Source: Clostridia bacterium | Lineage (GTDB): Bacteria; Bacillota; Clostridia; CAKSNL01; HGM11501 | Assembly (NCBI GenBank): GCA_900766735.1 | Contig: CAAFWO010000007.1 | Span: 1-64,000, forward strand | DNA length: 64,000 nt | Reading direction: 5' to 3' | In this document: one piece after another, positions 33,184 to 42,910 of the stretch | How positions within the stretch are numbered: the stretch's first letter is position 1 | How the letters are laid out: every line of letters begins with the position of its first letter | Notes under the pieces: model-generated | What the model was told of the DNA's origin: nothing | Seen by the model: only the letters and a program-made list of their open reading frames with translations | The model's database searches: none | Program-made: the position numbers and the translations under genes

Positions 33184-34446
33184 ATGAAAAAAGTAACAGT
33201 AACCGAAGAAGTGGCGCTTAAAGGCAGCTATGACGTTTTGGTTGCCGGCGGCGGTGTTGCCGGCGTTGCGGCGGCTGTTGCCGCAGCAAGAAGAGGGAAA
33301 AGGGTTCTCCTTCTTGAAAAGACGGTCGCACTCGGCGGCCTTGCCACTATCGGTCTTATTAATCTTTTCGTGCCGATGTGCAACGGGCGCGGAACGCAGA
33401 TCGTCAAGGGCATGGCGGAGGAGTTTTTGCGCCTCTCCATCAAATACGGATGGGACACGATACCCGACGAGTGGAAGAACGGCGACCCCGGTGATGGCGC
33501 GAAGATAAGATATGTCTGCAAATACTCGGCGCCGATATTTTCGATGCTCATGACGAATCTTTTGAAAGACGAGGGCGTCGACATTTTGTTTGACTCGGTC
33601 GTTTCAAAGCCCATTATGAAGGACGGACACTGCGAGGGCGTCATCGTCGATTCCAAGGGCGGAAGAGACTATTTTGAGGCAAAGATCATCGTCGACACGA
33701 CGGGCGACGCGGACATTATGTACCGTGCCGGTGTGCCATGCCGCGACGGGAAAAACTATTATACATATCTTATGTTCGGCGTGACGATGAACTCCATGAA
33801 AAAGGCGATCGAGACGGGCGACGTTGCAAACGCATATGCCGGTTTTTCGGGCGGCGGCATCAACCTCCACGGAACGAACCAGCCCTCCGACGTTCCGCTC
33901 TACAAGGGCACGACGGCGGACGAGATCACCGACTATCTTGTGAGAAACCATAAAGACGCGATCGAAAAAATAAAAGATCAGGACAGAAAGAGCCGCGACA
34001 TTATGCAGATGCCTGCGATGTGCCAGTTCAGGGAGACAAGGTGCATAATTGGCGACGCGACGCTGACGGGCGACGAGACCTATCTCCATTCGGACACGTC
34101 GATCGGCGCTATGGGCGACTTTGAGATAAAGGACAGACTTTATGAGATTCCCTACGGAACGCTTGTCAAGACAGGGTTTGACAACCTTATCACTGCCGGC
34201 AGAACAGCAAGCGCGACCGGCTGGGGATGGGACTGCTTAAGAGTCATCCCTCCGGCGATCATCACCGGCCAAGCGGCGGGCGAGGCTTCGGTAATAGCCA
34301 TCGATTCGGGCGTGCCGATAGCCGAGGTCGACATCAGCCTTTTGCAAAAGCGCCTTTCGGAGGGCAACGTTATGATACACTTTGACGACACGCTGATCCC
34401 AAAAGACAAAAGCAAAGAGGAAGAATTCAAATTCGGTCACCTTTAA
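33184..34446 (+). CDS. FAD-dependent oxidoreductase
   Basis: 420 residues. Dinucleotide-binding VLVAGGGVAGVAAAVAAARRGKRVLLLEK (GxGxxG, about 17-45) and C-terminal FAD motif NLITAGRTASATGWGWDCLRVIPP resemble the FAD_oxidored family PF12831. No signal peptide. Substrate unknown; members in gut Clostridia sit in sugar or aromatic-compound loci. Followed by terminator and a GH42 gene. Confidence 0.85.
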   Translation: MKKVTVTEEVALKGSYDVLVAGGGVAGVAAAVAAARRGKRVLLLEKTVALGGLATIGLINLFVPMCNGRGTQIVKGMAEEFLRLSIKYGWDTIPDEWKNGDPGDGAKIRYVCKYSAPIFSMLMTNLLKDEGVDILFDSVVSKPIMKDGHCEGVIVDSKGGRDYFEAKIIVDTTGDADIMYRAGVPCRDGKNYYTYLMFGVTMNSMKKAIETGDVANAYAGFSGGGINLHGTNQPSDVPLYKGTTADEITDYLVRNHKDAIEKIKDQDRKSRDIMQMPAMCQFRETRCIIGDATLTGDETYLHSDTSIGAMGDFEIKDRLYEIPYGTLVKTGFDNLITAGRTASATGWGWDCLRVIPPAIITGQAAGEASVIAIDSGVPIAEVDISLLQKRLSEGNVMIHFDDTLIPKDKSKEEEFKFGHL

Positions 34447-34490
34447 TAAATATAAAAATCCTGTCGGAGACGACAGGATTTTTATATTTA
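34447..34490 (+). terminator. Terminator, long stem
   Basis: TATAAAAATCCTGTCG and its complement with a GAGA tetraloop, flanked by A/T arms; begins at the stop codon of the oxidoreductase gene. Confidence 0.88.
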
Positions 34491-34556
34491 AATCAGAAAT
34501 CTTATATATACTAAGGCTTCTTTCGGTGCTAAAATAAAGTTAAAGGAGTGATAATA

Positions 34557-36599
34557 ATGAAAAAATTCGAGCTTATTGATAAAAGCTTTCCGAAGATTAT
34601 GCACGGAGGCGACTATAACCCCGAGCAGTGGATGGACACAAAAAAGATTTGGGATGAGGATATGCGCCTTATGAAAAAAGCGCATTGCAACGAGATGACG
34701 GTCGGCATTTTCTCGTGGGCGGAGATTGAAAAGGAAGAAGGCGTTTTCGATTTCTCGTGGCTGGACGATATTATTAACAAGGTATATTCCGCAGGCGGAA
34801 GAGTGATTCTCGCGACGCCGTCCGCCGCGAGACCGCGTTGGATGGCCGAAAAATATCCCGAGGTCATGCGTGTATGGCAGAACGGAACAAGGCTTCATTT
34901 CCGCGATCGCCACAATCATTGCTACACATCGCCCGTTTACCGCGAAAAGGTGAGAATAATTGACGAGCTTTTGGCAAAGCGCTACGGCAATAACCCGGCG
35001 GTTGCGGCATGGCACATCTCCAATGAATTTAACGGCGCGTGCTATTGCCCCTTGTGTGCAGAAAAATTTAAGGAATGGGTTCGCGCACGCTACGGTAACG
35101 ATATTAATAAGCTTAATCATGCCTGGTGGGCGCGCTTCTGGAGCCACCGCTATAACAGCTTCGAAGAGATCGAGCCTCCGTTTGACAACGGCGAGAGAAG
35201 GACGATGGGCTTAAACCTTGACTGGAGGCGCTTTGTCTCCGATATGACGGTCGATTTCGCGAAGAACGAGGCGGACGTGATAAGAAAATATTCCGACAAA
35301 CCGATAACGACAAACTGCATGTGTGAGTATGCCGGTTATGACCATTATAAAATGGCGGAAATTTTGGATCGCACATCATATGACTTTTACCCCCAGTGGC
35401 ACAGAAATCTTTCCGGCGAAGCGTTAAGAACGGCGTATCTCGGCGCGCTTTACCGCGGAATGAAGGGTGGAAGACCGTTTATGATAATGGAGAGTGCGCC
35501 CGGAATCAATGCCGGAGGGATGACATACGGAAAAATCAAGTCAACCGAAACCGAGATTATGGAGGCAATAGGCTGTGTAGCCAACGGAGCGGATATGATC
35601 GGCTATTTCCAGTGGAGAAAGGGCAGAGGCGGACTTGAAAAGATTCACGGCGCTGTCGTTGACCACTACGGAAAAGAGGATTCCCGTGTTTTTGAAACCG
35701 TTACAAAAGTGGGAGAAATTTTGGATAAGCTTGCTCCCGTTGCGGGCTGCGGCATCAAATCCGAGGTCGCGATAACGCACGACTATGAAACCGGCTGGGC
35801 GCTTGACGGAGAAGCGGATATTATATGGAATATATCCAAAAACGGCTATGAGTCAACCTCGAAAGCATTCTTCAACGCGTTTATGAGAAAAAATATCCCG
35901 GCGGACATTATTCCCTATTCCGAGGATTTTTCGAAATATAAGGTTATTTGCTTAAATGTCCCTTATCTTATGGACGAAGCACTCGCCGAAAAAATTAAGG
36001 ACTATGTTAAAAACGGCGGAATTTTAATAAGCACATATTTTACCGCAGTTGCGGATAAGTCTGACCTTTGCCATCTCGGCGGCGTGCCGGCGCTCGGACT
36101 TTCGGAGGTGTTTGGGTTAAGAGTTGACGAGCAGGATTCATATGAGTCAATTCCGGGCAGAAACTCGGTAAATTATAAGGGCAAGTCATATCCCTTAAGC
36201 CTCATCGCCGAGGTTATAAGACCTTCCGGAGCAGAGGCGCTTGCCGAGTATGAGAGCGACTATTACAAGGGCACGCCGGCCGTTACAAAACACGCATACG
36301 GCAAGGGCACGGTGTATTATATCGGATTCACTCCAAACTATGAGTTTATGGAAGAATTTATTGCCGATGTTGCAAAAGAGCACTCCGTATTGCCGACAGA
36401 GGGCATAACGGCCGAGAACGGCGTTCACATTACGCTTCGCTCCGGAGACGGCGAAAAATATTATTTCGCGGTGAACTACACAGACGAGGAGAAAAAGTGC
36501 ACGCTTTCAAAGGCGCTTTACAATATGGTGGACGAAAAAACCGAATCCGGCGAGATCGTGATCGCGCCCAGAGGGGTTAAAATTTACTCGGAAAAATAA
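34557..36599 (+). CDS. Beta-galactosidase, GH42 family
   Basis: 680 residues, cytoplasmic. GH42 barrel with acid/base Glu157 in AWHISNEF and nucleophile Glu312 in MIMESAPG, followed by the trimerisation domain (about 385-600) and a small C-terminal beta domain. Cysteines C122/C163/C165/C168 suggest the structural zinc site of many GH42 enzymes. Hydrolyses beta-galactosides or alpha-arabinosides. Start at ATG 34557 after AAAGGAG. Confidence 0.93.
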   Translation: MKKFELIDKSFPKIMHGGDYNPEQWMDTKKIWDEDMRLMKKAHCNEMTVGIFSWAEIEKEEGVFDFSWLDDIINKVYSAGGRVILATPSAARPRWMAEKYPEVMRVWQNGTRLHFRDRHNHCYTSPVYREKVRIIDELLAKRYGNNPAVAAWHISNEFNGACYCPLCAEKFKEWVRARYGNDINKLNHAWWARFWSHRYNSFEEIEPPFDNGERRTMGLNLDWRRFVSDMTVDFAKNEADVIRKYSDKPITTNCMCEYAGYDHYKMAEILDRTSYDFYPQWHRNLSGEALRTAYLGALYRGMKGGRPFMIMESAPGINAGGMTYGKIKSTETEIMEAIGCVANGADMIGYFQWRKGRGGLEKIHGAVVDHYGKEDSRVFETVTKVGEILDKLAPVAGCGIKSEVAITHDYETGWALDGEADIIWNISKNGYESTSKAFFNAFMRKNIPADIIPYSEDFSKYKVICLNVPYLMDEALAEKIKDYVKNGGILISTYFTAVADKSDLCHLGGVPALGLSEVFGLRVDEQDSYESIPGRNSVNYKGKSYPLSLIAEVIRPSGAEALAEYESDYYKGTPAVTKHAYGKGTVYYIGFTPNYEFMEEFIADVAKEHSVLPTEGITAENGVHITLRSGDGEKYYFAVNYTDEEKKCTLSKALYNMVDEKTESGEIVIAPRGVKIYSEK

Positions 36600-36671
36600 G
36601 TCGCTCATAAAGGGAAAAAGAGTTTTCATGTCGAAATTATATTAGAGATAAAATAAAAAGGACGTGAAAAA

Positions 36672-37481
36672 ATGGACTATGAAAAAATTCTGGAAAAAGC
36701 CATTGAATTTTGCACAAGCGCCGGGATAAAGCTGGTTCTTGCGGTCATAATTCTTTTGGTCGGATTCAAGCTTATCAAGGTGCTGACAAAGGCGATAGCC
36801 GGTCACAACGCGCCGCATATGGACAAGAGCTTAAAAAGCTTTTTTATCAGCTTCTTAAACATTGCTCTTAAGATCATCCTTGCTATCACGGTTGCCGGGT
36901 ACATCGGCGTTCCGATGACATCGGTCATCACGGTTTTGGGCTCTGCCGGTCTTGCTCTGGGTCTCTCGCTTCAGGGAAGTCTTGCAAACCTTGCCGGCGG
37001 AATCATCATCATGGTGTTCAAGCCTTTCTCGGTCGGCGACTATGTGGTATCCGGCTCTCTTGATGGCACGGTGACAGACATCGGTATTTTCTATACCAAG
37101 CTTGTGACGGGTGATAACCGCATCGTCGTGATCCCCAACGGCACGATCTCAAATCAGTCGGTCGTAAACGTTTCGTCAAAGCCGGAGCGGAGGGTGGACC
37201 TAAAGTTCACCGCGTCATACGATGCCGATATTAATGCTGTTAAGGCGGCACTCATTAAGGTTGCTGAGGAAAACGGCAAGATACTTAAAGATCCGGCACC
37301 CTTTGCGGCCGTCAGTGCACACTTGGACAGTGCAGTCGAATATGTCCTTCGTGTGTGGTGCAAAAAAGAGGACTACTGGAATGTTTATTTTGCGCTGATG
37401 GAGGATGTTAAGCGTGAGTTTGACGCACAGAATATCGAAATTCCCTATCCTCATGTCGATGTGAACACTAAAAACAGCTAA
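36672..37481 (+). CDS. Mechanosensitive ion channel, MscS family
   Basis: 269 residues: three membrane helices (about 15-110) with the pore helix GSAGLALGLSLQGSLANLAGG, then the beta domain (GDYVVSGSLDGTVTDIGIFYTKL) and the C-terminal alpha/beta domain. Releases solutes on osmotic down-shock. AAGGACGTG start site. Confidence 0.93.
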   Translation: MDYEKILEKAIEFCTSAGIKLVLAVIILLVGFKLIKVLTKAIAGHNAPHMDKSLKSFFISFLNIALKIILAITVAGYIGVPMTSVITVLGSAGLALGLSLQGSLANLAGGIIIMVFKPFSVGDYVVSGSLDGTVTDIGIFYTKLVTGDNRIVVIPNGTISNQSVVNVSSKPERRVDLKFTASYDADINAVKAALIKVAEENGKILKDPAPFAAVSAHLDSAVEYVLRVWCKKEDYWNVYFALMEDVKREFDAQNIEIPYPHVDVNTKNS

Positions 37482-37500
37482 CTTTATCACTTTAGTGCAC

Positions 37501-37528
37501 AAAAGCGCGGCGTTGCCGCGCTTTTTTT
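37501..37528 (+). terminator. mscS-type gene terminator
   Basis: AAAAGCGCGGC/GCCGCGCTTTT with a three-base loop and T tract. Confidence 0.88.
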
Positions 37529-37569
37529 ATGTGCAGTTGTCACAAAGATGAAAAAAATCGAAAAAAACA

Positions 37570-37598
37570 CTTTACAACTTTAGCTTGATGAAGTATAA
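37570..37598 (+). promoter_or_regulatory. Promoter of the amino-acid ABC operon
   Basis: TTTACA (37570), 17 bases, TATAAT (37593). Confidence 0.65.
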
Positions 37599-37632
37599 TA
37601 TAGACATACAAAACGAAAGGATGTTGAAAAAA

Positions 37633-38439
37633 ATGAAAAAGGTATTAGCAATTTTATTGGCAATGGCAATGGTGGTTGCATTCGCAGGATGCGGCAAGAA
37701 GGCGGAGGACGAACAGGCAGATACCAAGGGTGCTTCCACGGACATGCAGTACGTTAAAGACAAAGGCACACTGGTAGTCGGAATCACAGAGTTTGAGCCT
37801 ATGGATTACAAAGACGAGAACGGCGACTGGATCGGATTTGACGCTGACATGGCAAAGGCATTTGCTGAGTGCTTAGGTGTTAAGGTTGAGTTCGTTGAGA
37901 TCGACTGGGATAACAAGATCATGGAGCTTGACGGAAAATCGATCGACTGTGTTTGGAACGGAATGACTCTTACCAACGAGGTTACAAGCTCGATGGCTTG
38001 CTCGAAGCCCTACTGCAACAACCAGCAGGTTGTTATCGTTCCCTCCGACAAGAAGGATTCCTATACGAAGGCTGAGGACTGCAAGGAGCTTAACTTCGCG
38101 GTTGAGGCAGGTTCCGCAGGATATGACATGGCGGTCGAGAACGGATTTAACTACACCGAAGTCAAGGATCAGGCAACAGCGCTTATGGAGGTTGCGGCAG
38201 GAAGCTGCGACGCGGCTATAATCGACTCGCTCATGGCTGGCGCAATGGTCGGCGAGGGAACAGGCTATGAAAACCTTACCTATACCTTCGGCCTTAACGA
38301 CGAGAAGTACGGCGTCGGCTTCAGAAAGGGTTCCGACCTTGCGGATGAGCTTAATAAGTTTTTCACTGAATCCAACGAGAGCGGCACGACCGAAAAACTC
38401 GCAGAGGTTTACGGAGTTCAGGCGGCTTTGGTTAAATAA
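37633..38439 (+). CDS. Amino acid ABC transporter substrate-binding lipoprotein
   Basis: 268 residues. Lipoprotein signal peptide with lipobox FAGC (Cys19), then an SBP_bac_3 domain (KDKGTLVVGITEFEPMDYKDENGDWIGFDADMAKAFAECLGV). Binds a polar amino acid; cystine-type and glutamine-type binders look alike at this level. First gene of an operon with permease and ATPase; a hairpin behind it should raise its level relative to them. Confidence 0.9.
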   Translation: MKKVLAILLAMAMVVAFAGCGKKAEDEQADTKGASTDMQYVKDKGTLVVGITEFEPMDYKDENGDWIGFDADMAKAFAECLGVKVEFVEIDWDNKIMELDGKSIDCVWNGMTLTNEVTSSMACSKPYCNNQQVVIVPSDKKDSYTKAEDCKELNFAVEAGSAGYDMAVENGFNYTEVKDQATALMEVAAGSCDAAIIDSLMAGAMVGEGTGYENLTYTFGLNDEKYGVGFRKGSDLADELNKFFTESNESGTTEKLAEVYGVQAALVK

Positions 38440-38457
38440 GTAAAAAACAAAATATCG

Positions 38458-38489
38458 GCAGAAAGCGCCTTAAAACAAGCGCTTTCTGC
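38458..38489 (+). terminator. Intra-operon hairpin after the binding-protein gene
   Basis: GCAGAAAGCGC/GCGCTTTCTGC with a ten-base loop and only a weak T run, 20 bases before the permease gene. It probably acts as a partial terminator or mRNA stabiliser. Confidence 0.7.
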
Positions 38490-38511
38490 TTTGGCGTAAG
38501 GATTTTTGATT

Positions 38512-39237
38512 ATGGGATTATTTTTGGAAAGATTTTTTAACTTTATAATATTGGTGAAGGAGCAGTTCCCGGTCGTTTTTGCCGCGCTGAACACGGGCTT
38601 TTTGCAGACGCTCAAGCTCTTTTTCGTGACGCTTGTCGGTGCGATTCCGCTGGGGCTTATAATATCGTTCGGCTCCATGTCGCGCTTTCGTCCGCTTTCG
38701 GGGCTGACGAAGGTCATCGTCTGGATCGTGCGCGGTTCGCCTTTGATGATCCAGCTTCTGATAATTTATTTCTTCCCCGGCCTCGTTTTGGGCAAGCCCA
38801 TCTGGGGCGGCGGAGAGGGCGGAAGATTCTTCGCGGCGTCGGTTGCGTTCATCATAAACTACGCGTGCTATTTTTCCGAGATATACAGAGGCGGGATCCA
38901 GGGCGTGCCGCAGGGACAGACCGAGGCGGGCCTCGTTTTAGGACTGAGCCGTCCGCAGATATTTTTTAACATCACATTAAAACAGATGGTAAAGCGCATT
39001 CTGCCGCCTATGGCGAACGAGATCATCACTCTTGTTAAGGACACTTCGCTTGCGAGGATCATTGCCTTGCAGGAGGTCATCTGGGCCGGCCAGGCATTTA
39101 TGAAGGGCTCACAGGGCATTTCCGGGCAGATCTGGCCGCTTTTCTTCACGGCGGTTTACTATCTTGTGTTCAACGGCATTCTGACGGTGCTTTTCGCAAA
39201 GATCGAAAAAAATATGAGTTATTTCAGGAGCTTGTAA
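38512..39237 (+). CDS. Amino acid ABC transporter permease
   Basis: 241 residues with about five or six membrane helices. EAGLVLGLSRPQIFFNITLKQMVKRILPPMANE is the EAA loop that contacts the ATPase. His/Glu/Gln permease type. Start ATG 38512 with TAAGGA upstream; followed three bases later by the ATPase. Confidence 0.92.
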   Translation: MGLFLERFFNFIILVKEQFPVVFAALNTGFLQTLKLFFVTLVGAIPLGLIISFGSMSRFRPLSGLTKVIVWIVRGSPLMIQLLIIYFFPGLVLGKPIWGGGEGGRFFAASVAFIINYACYFSEIYRGGIQGVPQGQTEAGLVLGLSRPQIFFNITLKQMVKRILPPMANEIITLVKDTSLARIIALQEVIWAGQAFMKGSQGISGQIWPLFFTAVYYLVFNGILTVLFAKIEKNMSYFRSL

Positions 39238-39240
39238 GTT

Positions 39241-39996
39241 ATGGCGATATTGGAAGTTAAAGATTTGAAAAAGAGCTTCGGAAAGACCGAAGTGTTAAAA
39301 GGAATTGATTTTTCGCTTGAAAAGGGTGAAGTTTTAAGCATCATCGGTTCGTCCGGAAGCGGAAAGACCACGCTTTTAAGGTGCCTTAATTTTCTTGAGT
39401 TTGCGGACGGAGGAACGATCGCCGTCGGCGGAAAGACGATATATGACGGTTCGCTGAAAAAAGAAATGAAGGAAAAGGAAATAAAGGAAAACAGGTTGCA
39501 TTTCGGAATGGTGTTTCAGTCGTTCAACCTTTTTCCGCAGTACAGCGTTCTGGAAAACGTAATGCTCGCGCCCAAGCTTTTGAAGATCGCGCCGGCGGAG
39601 GAGATAAAGGAAAATGCGCTTTCACTGATAGAAAGAGTCGGCCTTTCGGATAAGCTCGATTTTTACCCGTGCCAGCTTTCCGGTGGCCAGCAGCAGAGAG
39701 TCGCGATAGCTCGCGCACTTGCGCTCAGTCCCGACATTTTGTGCTTTGACGAGCCGACGAGCGCACTCGACCCGGAGCTGACGGGAGAGGTACTAAAGGT
39801 CATAAGAAGCTTAAAAAGCAGTGACAGAACGATGATCGTCGTGACACACGAAATGGACTTTGCAAAGAGCGTGTCCGACAAGGTCATCTTTATGGCGGAT
39901 GGAGTGATCGAGGAGGCCGGTACACCGGAGGAGGTCTTTTTGAATCCTAAAAGCGAGAAAACGCTGAGCTTTTTAAGAAAAGCGGAGGAAATTTAA
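39241..39996 (+). CDS. Amino acid ABC transporter ATP-binding protein
   Basis: 251 residues. Walker A GSSGSGKTT (about 36-44), signature LSGGQQQRVAIARAL, Walker B ILCFDEP, switch His in VVTHEM. Closest in layout to GlnQ/TcyC-type ATPases. Powers import of the amino acid bound by the upstream lipoprotein. Confidence 0.94.
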   Translation: MAILEVKDLKKSFGKTEVLKGIDFSLEKGEVLSIIGSSGSGKTTLLRCLNFLEFADGGTIAVGGKTIYDGSLKKEMKEKEIKENRLHFGMVFQSFNLFPQYSVLENVMLAPKLLKIAPAEEIKENALSLIERVGLSDKLDFYPCQLSGGQQQRVAIARALALSPDILCFDEPTSALDPELTGEVLKVIRSLKSSDRTMIVVTHEMDFAKSVSDKVIFMADGVIEEAGTPEEVFLNPKSEKTLSFLRKAEEI

Positions 39997-40019
39997 TATC
40001 CGGTCTGGGAGGGATTTTT

Positions 40020-40298
40020 TTGGCGCATCAGGTAACCGACGAGATGATCGAAGAACTGTATTCGGTCATTTCGAAGATAAAATCAAGTGAGGAGTGCAAA
40101 GAGCTTTTTTTGGATCTTTGCACATATAAAGAAATACTTAAGATGGCACAGCGACTTAGGGCCGCGAAACTTTTGTCGGAGGGGAAGACCTATAATCAGG
40201 TGATCGAGGAGACCGACATTTCGTCGGCGACCTTAAGCCGCGTTTCCGCGTGTGTTCAGCGCGGAGCGGGCTACAGGAGAGTTTATGGAATAGAATGA
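40020..40298 (+). CDS. YerC/YecD family TrpR-like regulator
   Basis: 92 residues. All-helical TrpR-type DNA-binding protein; LRAAKLLSEGKTYNQVIEETDISSATLSRVSACVQRGAGYRRV contains the helix-turn-helix. TTG start after GGGAGGG. Lies 23 bases behind the amino-acid ABC transporter and in front of a lipoprotein gene, so it could regulate that uptake operon. Confidence 0.88.
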   Translation: MAHQVTDEMIEELYSVISKIKSSEECKELFLDLCTYKEILKMAQRLRAAKLLSEGKTYNQVIEETDISSATLSRVSACVQRGAGYRRVYGIE

Positions 40299-40315
40299 GA
40301 AAAAGGGGGATGAAA

Positions 40316-41248
40316 ATGAAAAAATTAACTGCGTTTTTGGTGGCACTCATTTTGTGCCTTTCCGGCTGTCAGAATACCGAAAAGCCGGAAAACGAGGTTG
40401 CCGATGTGCCGAAGACCGAGGAAAAGCCCGGCTATATGTGTAACCTCCTGTGGGAGAGGAGCGACACGGGAACAGACAGTGTTATATTAAAAGAAGATTT
40501 TGATTCGGACGGGCAGAAAGAAGAGGTGCTTATCCGCGTTGCGGACGGCGCGCTTGAAATCTCGTCGGATAGCTATGCCTACAATTCGGGGCAGGCCGAG
40601 ATATATATGCTTTCAAAGGTATATGCGCTGGATCTTGACTCGGACGACGGCGTGACGGAGCTTGCCGTGCTGACCGTCGAAGAGTCGGACGATCCTTGTG
40701 TCCGCGTGTTTCGCGCAGGCTCGGACTCCATCGGGCCTTTGGGATTTAAATGCGGAGAGGGTGGCGTGAATACCGGTTTTTACTCAGGGTATGACCAGAA
40801 TATTTATGTGAACGAAAAAAACGTTTTGACACTGTCAAAACGCGGAAGCTTCGGAATGTGGAGCGTTGAGGACTCGTTCAGCCTTAAGGACGGGGTACTT
40901 TATGAAATTCCCGAGGAGGAAAGAAAGGTAGTCTATCCGTCATACGGCGAGATAGCGGGGCTTCTTACCAAGGAAGAGCTTATTGATAATCTTTATATCT
41001 TAAACGATGAGGAATACGGGCTCCTCCGCGATAAGGGCATGGCGGTGGCGCATGCGGATTTTGACCCCGCATCGGGCGAGACACTCATGGAATTAAGATC
41101 CGGCGAGGCATTTTCTGTTATCGCCGAAAAGGATGACGGTAAAGTTAAAATCAGGAAGGAAAACGGTGAAGAAGGATATATCGATCTTTCGGACTGGAGC
41201 AACAACAGAATGAATGTCTCCATGATAATGTTTTTCCTTGCCGACTGA
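40316..41248 (+). CDS. Lipoprotein with C-terminal SH3-like segment
   Basis: About 310 residues. Signal peptide and lipobox LSGC (about Cys16). The middle part has DxDxDG-like strings (KEDFDSDGQKEEV, ALDLDSDDGVTELAV), as in FG-GAP/VCBS-like or calcium-loop repeats. The end (LRSGEAFSVIAEKDDGKVKIRKENGEEGYIDLSDW) resembles a bacterial SH3 domain, suggesting wall binding. Family not recognised. Start ATG 40316 after GGGGG. Confidence 0.75.
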   Translation: MKKLTAFLVALILCLSGCQNTEKPENEVADVPKTEEKPGYMCNLLWERSDTGTDSVILKEDFDSDGQKEEVLIRVADGALEISSDSYAYNSGQAEIYMLSKVYALDLDSDDGVTELAVLTVEESDDPCVRVFRAGSDSIGPLGFKCGEGGVNTGFYSGYDQNIYVNEKNVLTLSKRGSFGMWSVEDSFSLKDGVLYEIPEEERKVVYPSYGEIAGLLTKEELIDNLYILNDEEYGLLRDKGMAVAHADFDPASGETLMELRSGEAFSVIAEKDDGKVKIRKENGEEGYIDLSDWSNNRMNVSMIMFFLAD

Positions 41249-41271
41249 TCAAAAAAAGGAAGTGTAGATTT

Positions 41272-41889
41272 ATGATGTCGCCGGGCGACAGAATTGCATT
41301 ACTGATGGGAAAAGCCAAGCTTACGGAAAGGGAGCTTGCGGATAAAGCGAAAATAGGGTATATGAGTTTGAGACGTGCCATTACGGGCTACAGCGAAATG
41401 CCGATAGAGGATCTTGAAAAGGTCGCGGACGTACTCGGTGTTTCGGTCGACTATCTTTTGGGCAAAAAGAGCCCTGGCGCGATGTCGGAGCCGATTTCGA
41501 GAATACCGGTATTTCGGGACTTCCCGGAGAAGAATGAAAGCGGCGAATATGTTTCCGACAAGCCCACGGAATATATCTGCGGAAGCTACGGTTACAAAGA
41601 TATGAAAAAGTGCTTTTTCGTTATTGCGAAGGACGATTCAATGTCGAACGCCAAAATAACGATGGGCGATAAGGTTTTGATAAATCCTGATAAACCGGTC
41701 GTTTCGGGCGACCTGGCCGCCGTCTCGGTAAACGGTGAAAAGCCGGTTATAAGGCGCGTGTTCTTTGACGGAACGATGGTTTACCTGAGCACGGAGGGCA
41801 TCACTTCGAAAACGGATATTTACGATACAAAGAAAAAGAAGGTCGAATTTCTGGGCGGGGTGGTTTTTTCTATCAGCTATCCGACATAA
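41272..41889 (+). CDS. XRE-HTH / S24 peptidase-like repressor
   Basis: 205 residues. Helix-turn-helix about 8-64 (LTERELADKAKIGYMSLRRAITGY), then a LexA/CI-type S24 domain (about 75-205). The nucleophile Ser123 is kept in DDSM, but the expected catalytic Lys of the VKR-like strand appears as Arg161 in PVIRRVF, and no clear Ala-Gly cleavage site is seen. It may be a repressor that does not self-cleave. Its end overlaps the convergent spoIIP gene by 17 bases. Confidence 0.82.
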   Translation: MMSPGDRIALLMGKAKLTERELADKAKIGYMSLRRAITGYSEMPIEDLEKVADVLGVSVDYLLGKKSPGAMSEPISRIPVFRDFPEKNESGEYVSDKPTEYICGSYGYKDMKKCFFVIAKDDSMSNAKITMGDKVLINPDKPVVSGDLAAVSVNGEKPVIRRVFFDGTMVYLSTEGITSKTDIYDTKKKKVEFLGGVVFSISYPT

Positions 41890-42910
41890 CGGAGGCGATG
41901 ACCGATGCCGCGGCACGGGCTGAGATGAGCGCCTCGGGAAGCGTGTTTCCGGTCGTGCCGACCTCGATCAGTATTTCATACGGGCTTATGTGCCCGTTAA
42001 AGCGCTCGCATCTGACATTTAATGGGCGCGCAAGCTCCGGATACATTTCGGAGCATTTTTTTTGCAGATCTGCGGCAAACGAAAAATTGCTCTGCCATGT
42101 CGGGTGGTAAAGCCCGTTGGCGTCCGTGCCGACGACGAGCATGATCTGGGCGGCCTTTTCACCGTTTATGTTTGCCACGGTGCTGATTTTTGTTCCGTCT
42201 GCGGTCTCCATCGCGTCACGGTGAAGGTCAATGACCACTTTGATACTCGGATATTTTTTTAATGCCGCTTCCGCGACGGACAGCATTTTTTTGTATGAGC
42301 CGTTGTATGAAGGGTAGTCGCATATCGTCGGATCCTGAACGGCATAGACACCGAGGTCGTTTAAGCTTTTGCAAAGCTCTGCGCCGACGCGCGCGACATT
42401 GAAATTCAAGTCCTCCGTGCGGTCGTTGTCCGTCGGGGTGTAGTCAAAGCCTTCGCTCGGCCGGTAGGATTCGGAGGTGTGCGTGTGCACTATCAGGACG
42501 GACGGGCCGTCCGCCTCGGGCTTTATTTGCGGCTTTTTATATGCCTCGGCAAGGTTATAGCCCGTCTCATTGTTGACCTCGATACCCAAAACCGTTTCCC
42601 TTCCGCGTGTGACGGTGGTCTCCGACAGATTGGCCGGGGGCGCGGTTTCCGGCGTGGAGCTTTGATGAGCATCTTTTTCTTCATTAATAACGGGAGCGGG
42701 GATGCTCTTTATTTTTTTGCCTTCGTAAGCGGCGGCCGAGGCCGAAACAAAGAGCGACGCAAAGTCCGGCTCGTCTATTTCGGCACGTGGCGCATTTAAC
42801 GCCGGCACGGAAAAAACGCCCTGAAATTTATAAAACCGGCCGAGCGATGAGATCAGGACGTTGAACAGTATTAATGAAGTGATAATTATGTATGCATATG
42901 TTTTTTTCAA
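41873..42910 (-). CDS. spoIIP: Stage II sporulation protein P
   Basis: 345 residues. N-terminal membrane anchor (about 5-25), linker, and the SpoIIP amidase/endopeptidase domain with VHTHTSESY (141-149) and IDLHRDAM, which provide zinc ligands, and a C-terminal IEVGTTGNTLPEA. Together with SpoIID it thins septal peptidoglycan during engulfment. No spoIID or gpr lies next to it here. Start with AGGAGGAAAATTCTC upstream. Confidence 0.93.
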   Translation of the reverse strand: MKKTYAYIIITSLILFNVLISSLGRFYKFQGVFSVPALNAPRAEIDEPDFASLFVSASAAAYEGKKIKSIPAPVINEEKDAHQSSTPETAPPANLSETTVTRGRETVLGIEVNNETGYNLAEAYKKPQIKPEADGPSVLIVHTHTSESYRPSEGFDYTPTDNDRTEDLNFNVARVGAELCKSLNDLGVYAVQDPTICDYPSYNGSYKKMLSVAEAALKKYPSIKVVIDLHRDAMETADGTKISTVANINGEKAAQIMLVVGTDANGLYHPTWQSNFSFAADLQKKCSEMYPELARPLNVRCERFNGHISPYEILIEVGTTGNTLPEALISARAAASVIASVMSDS

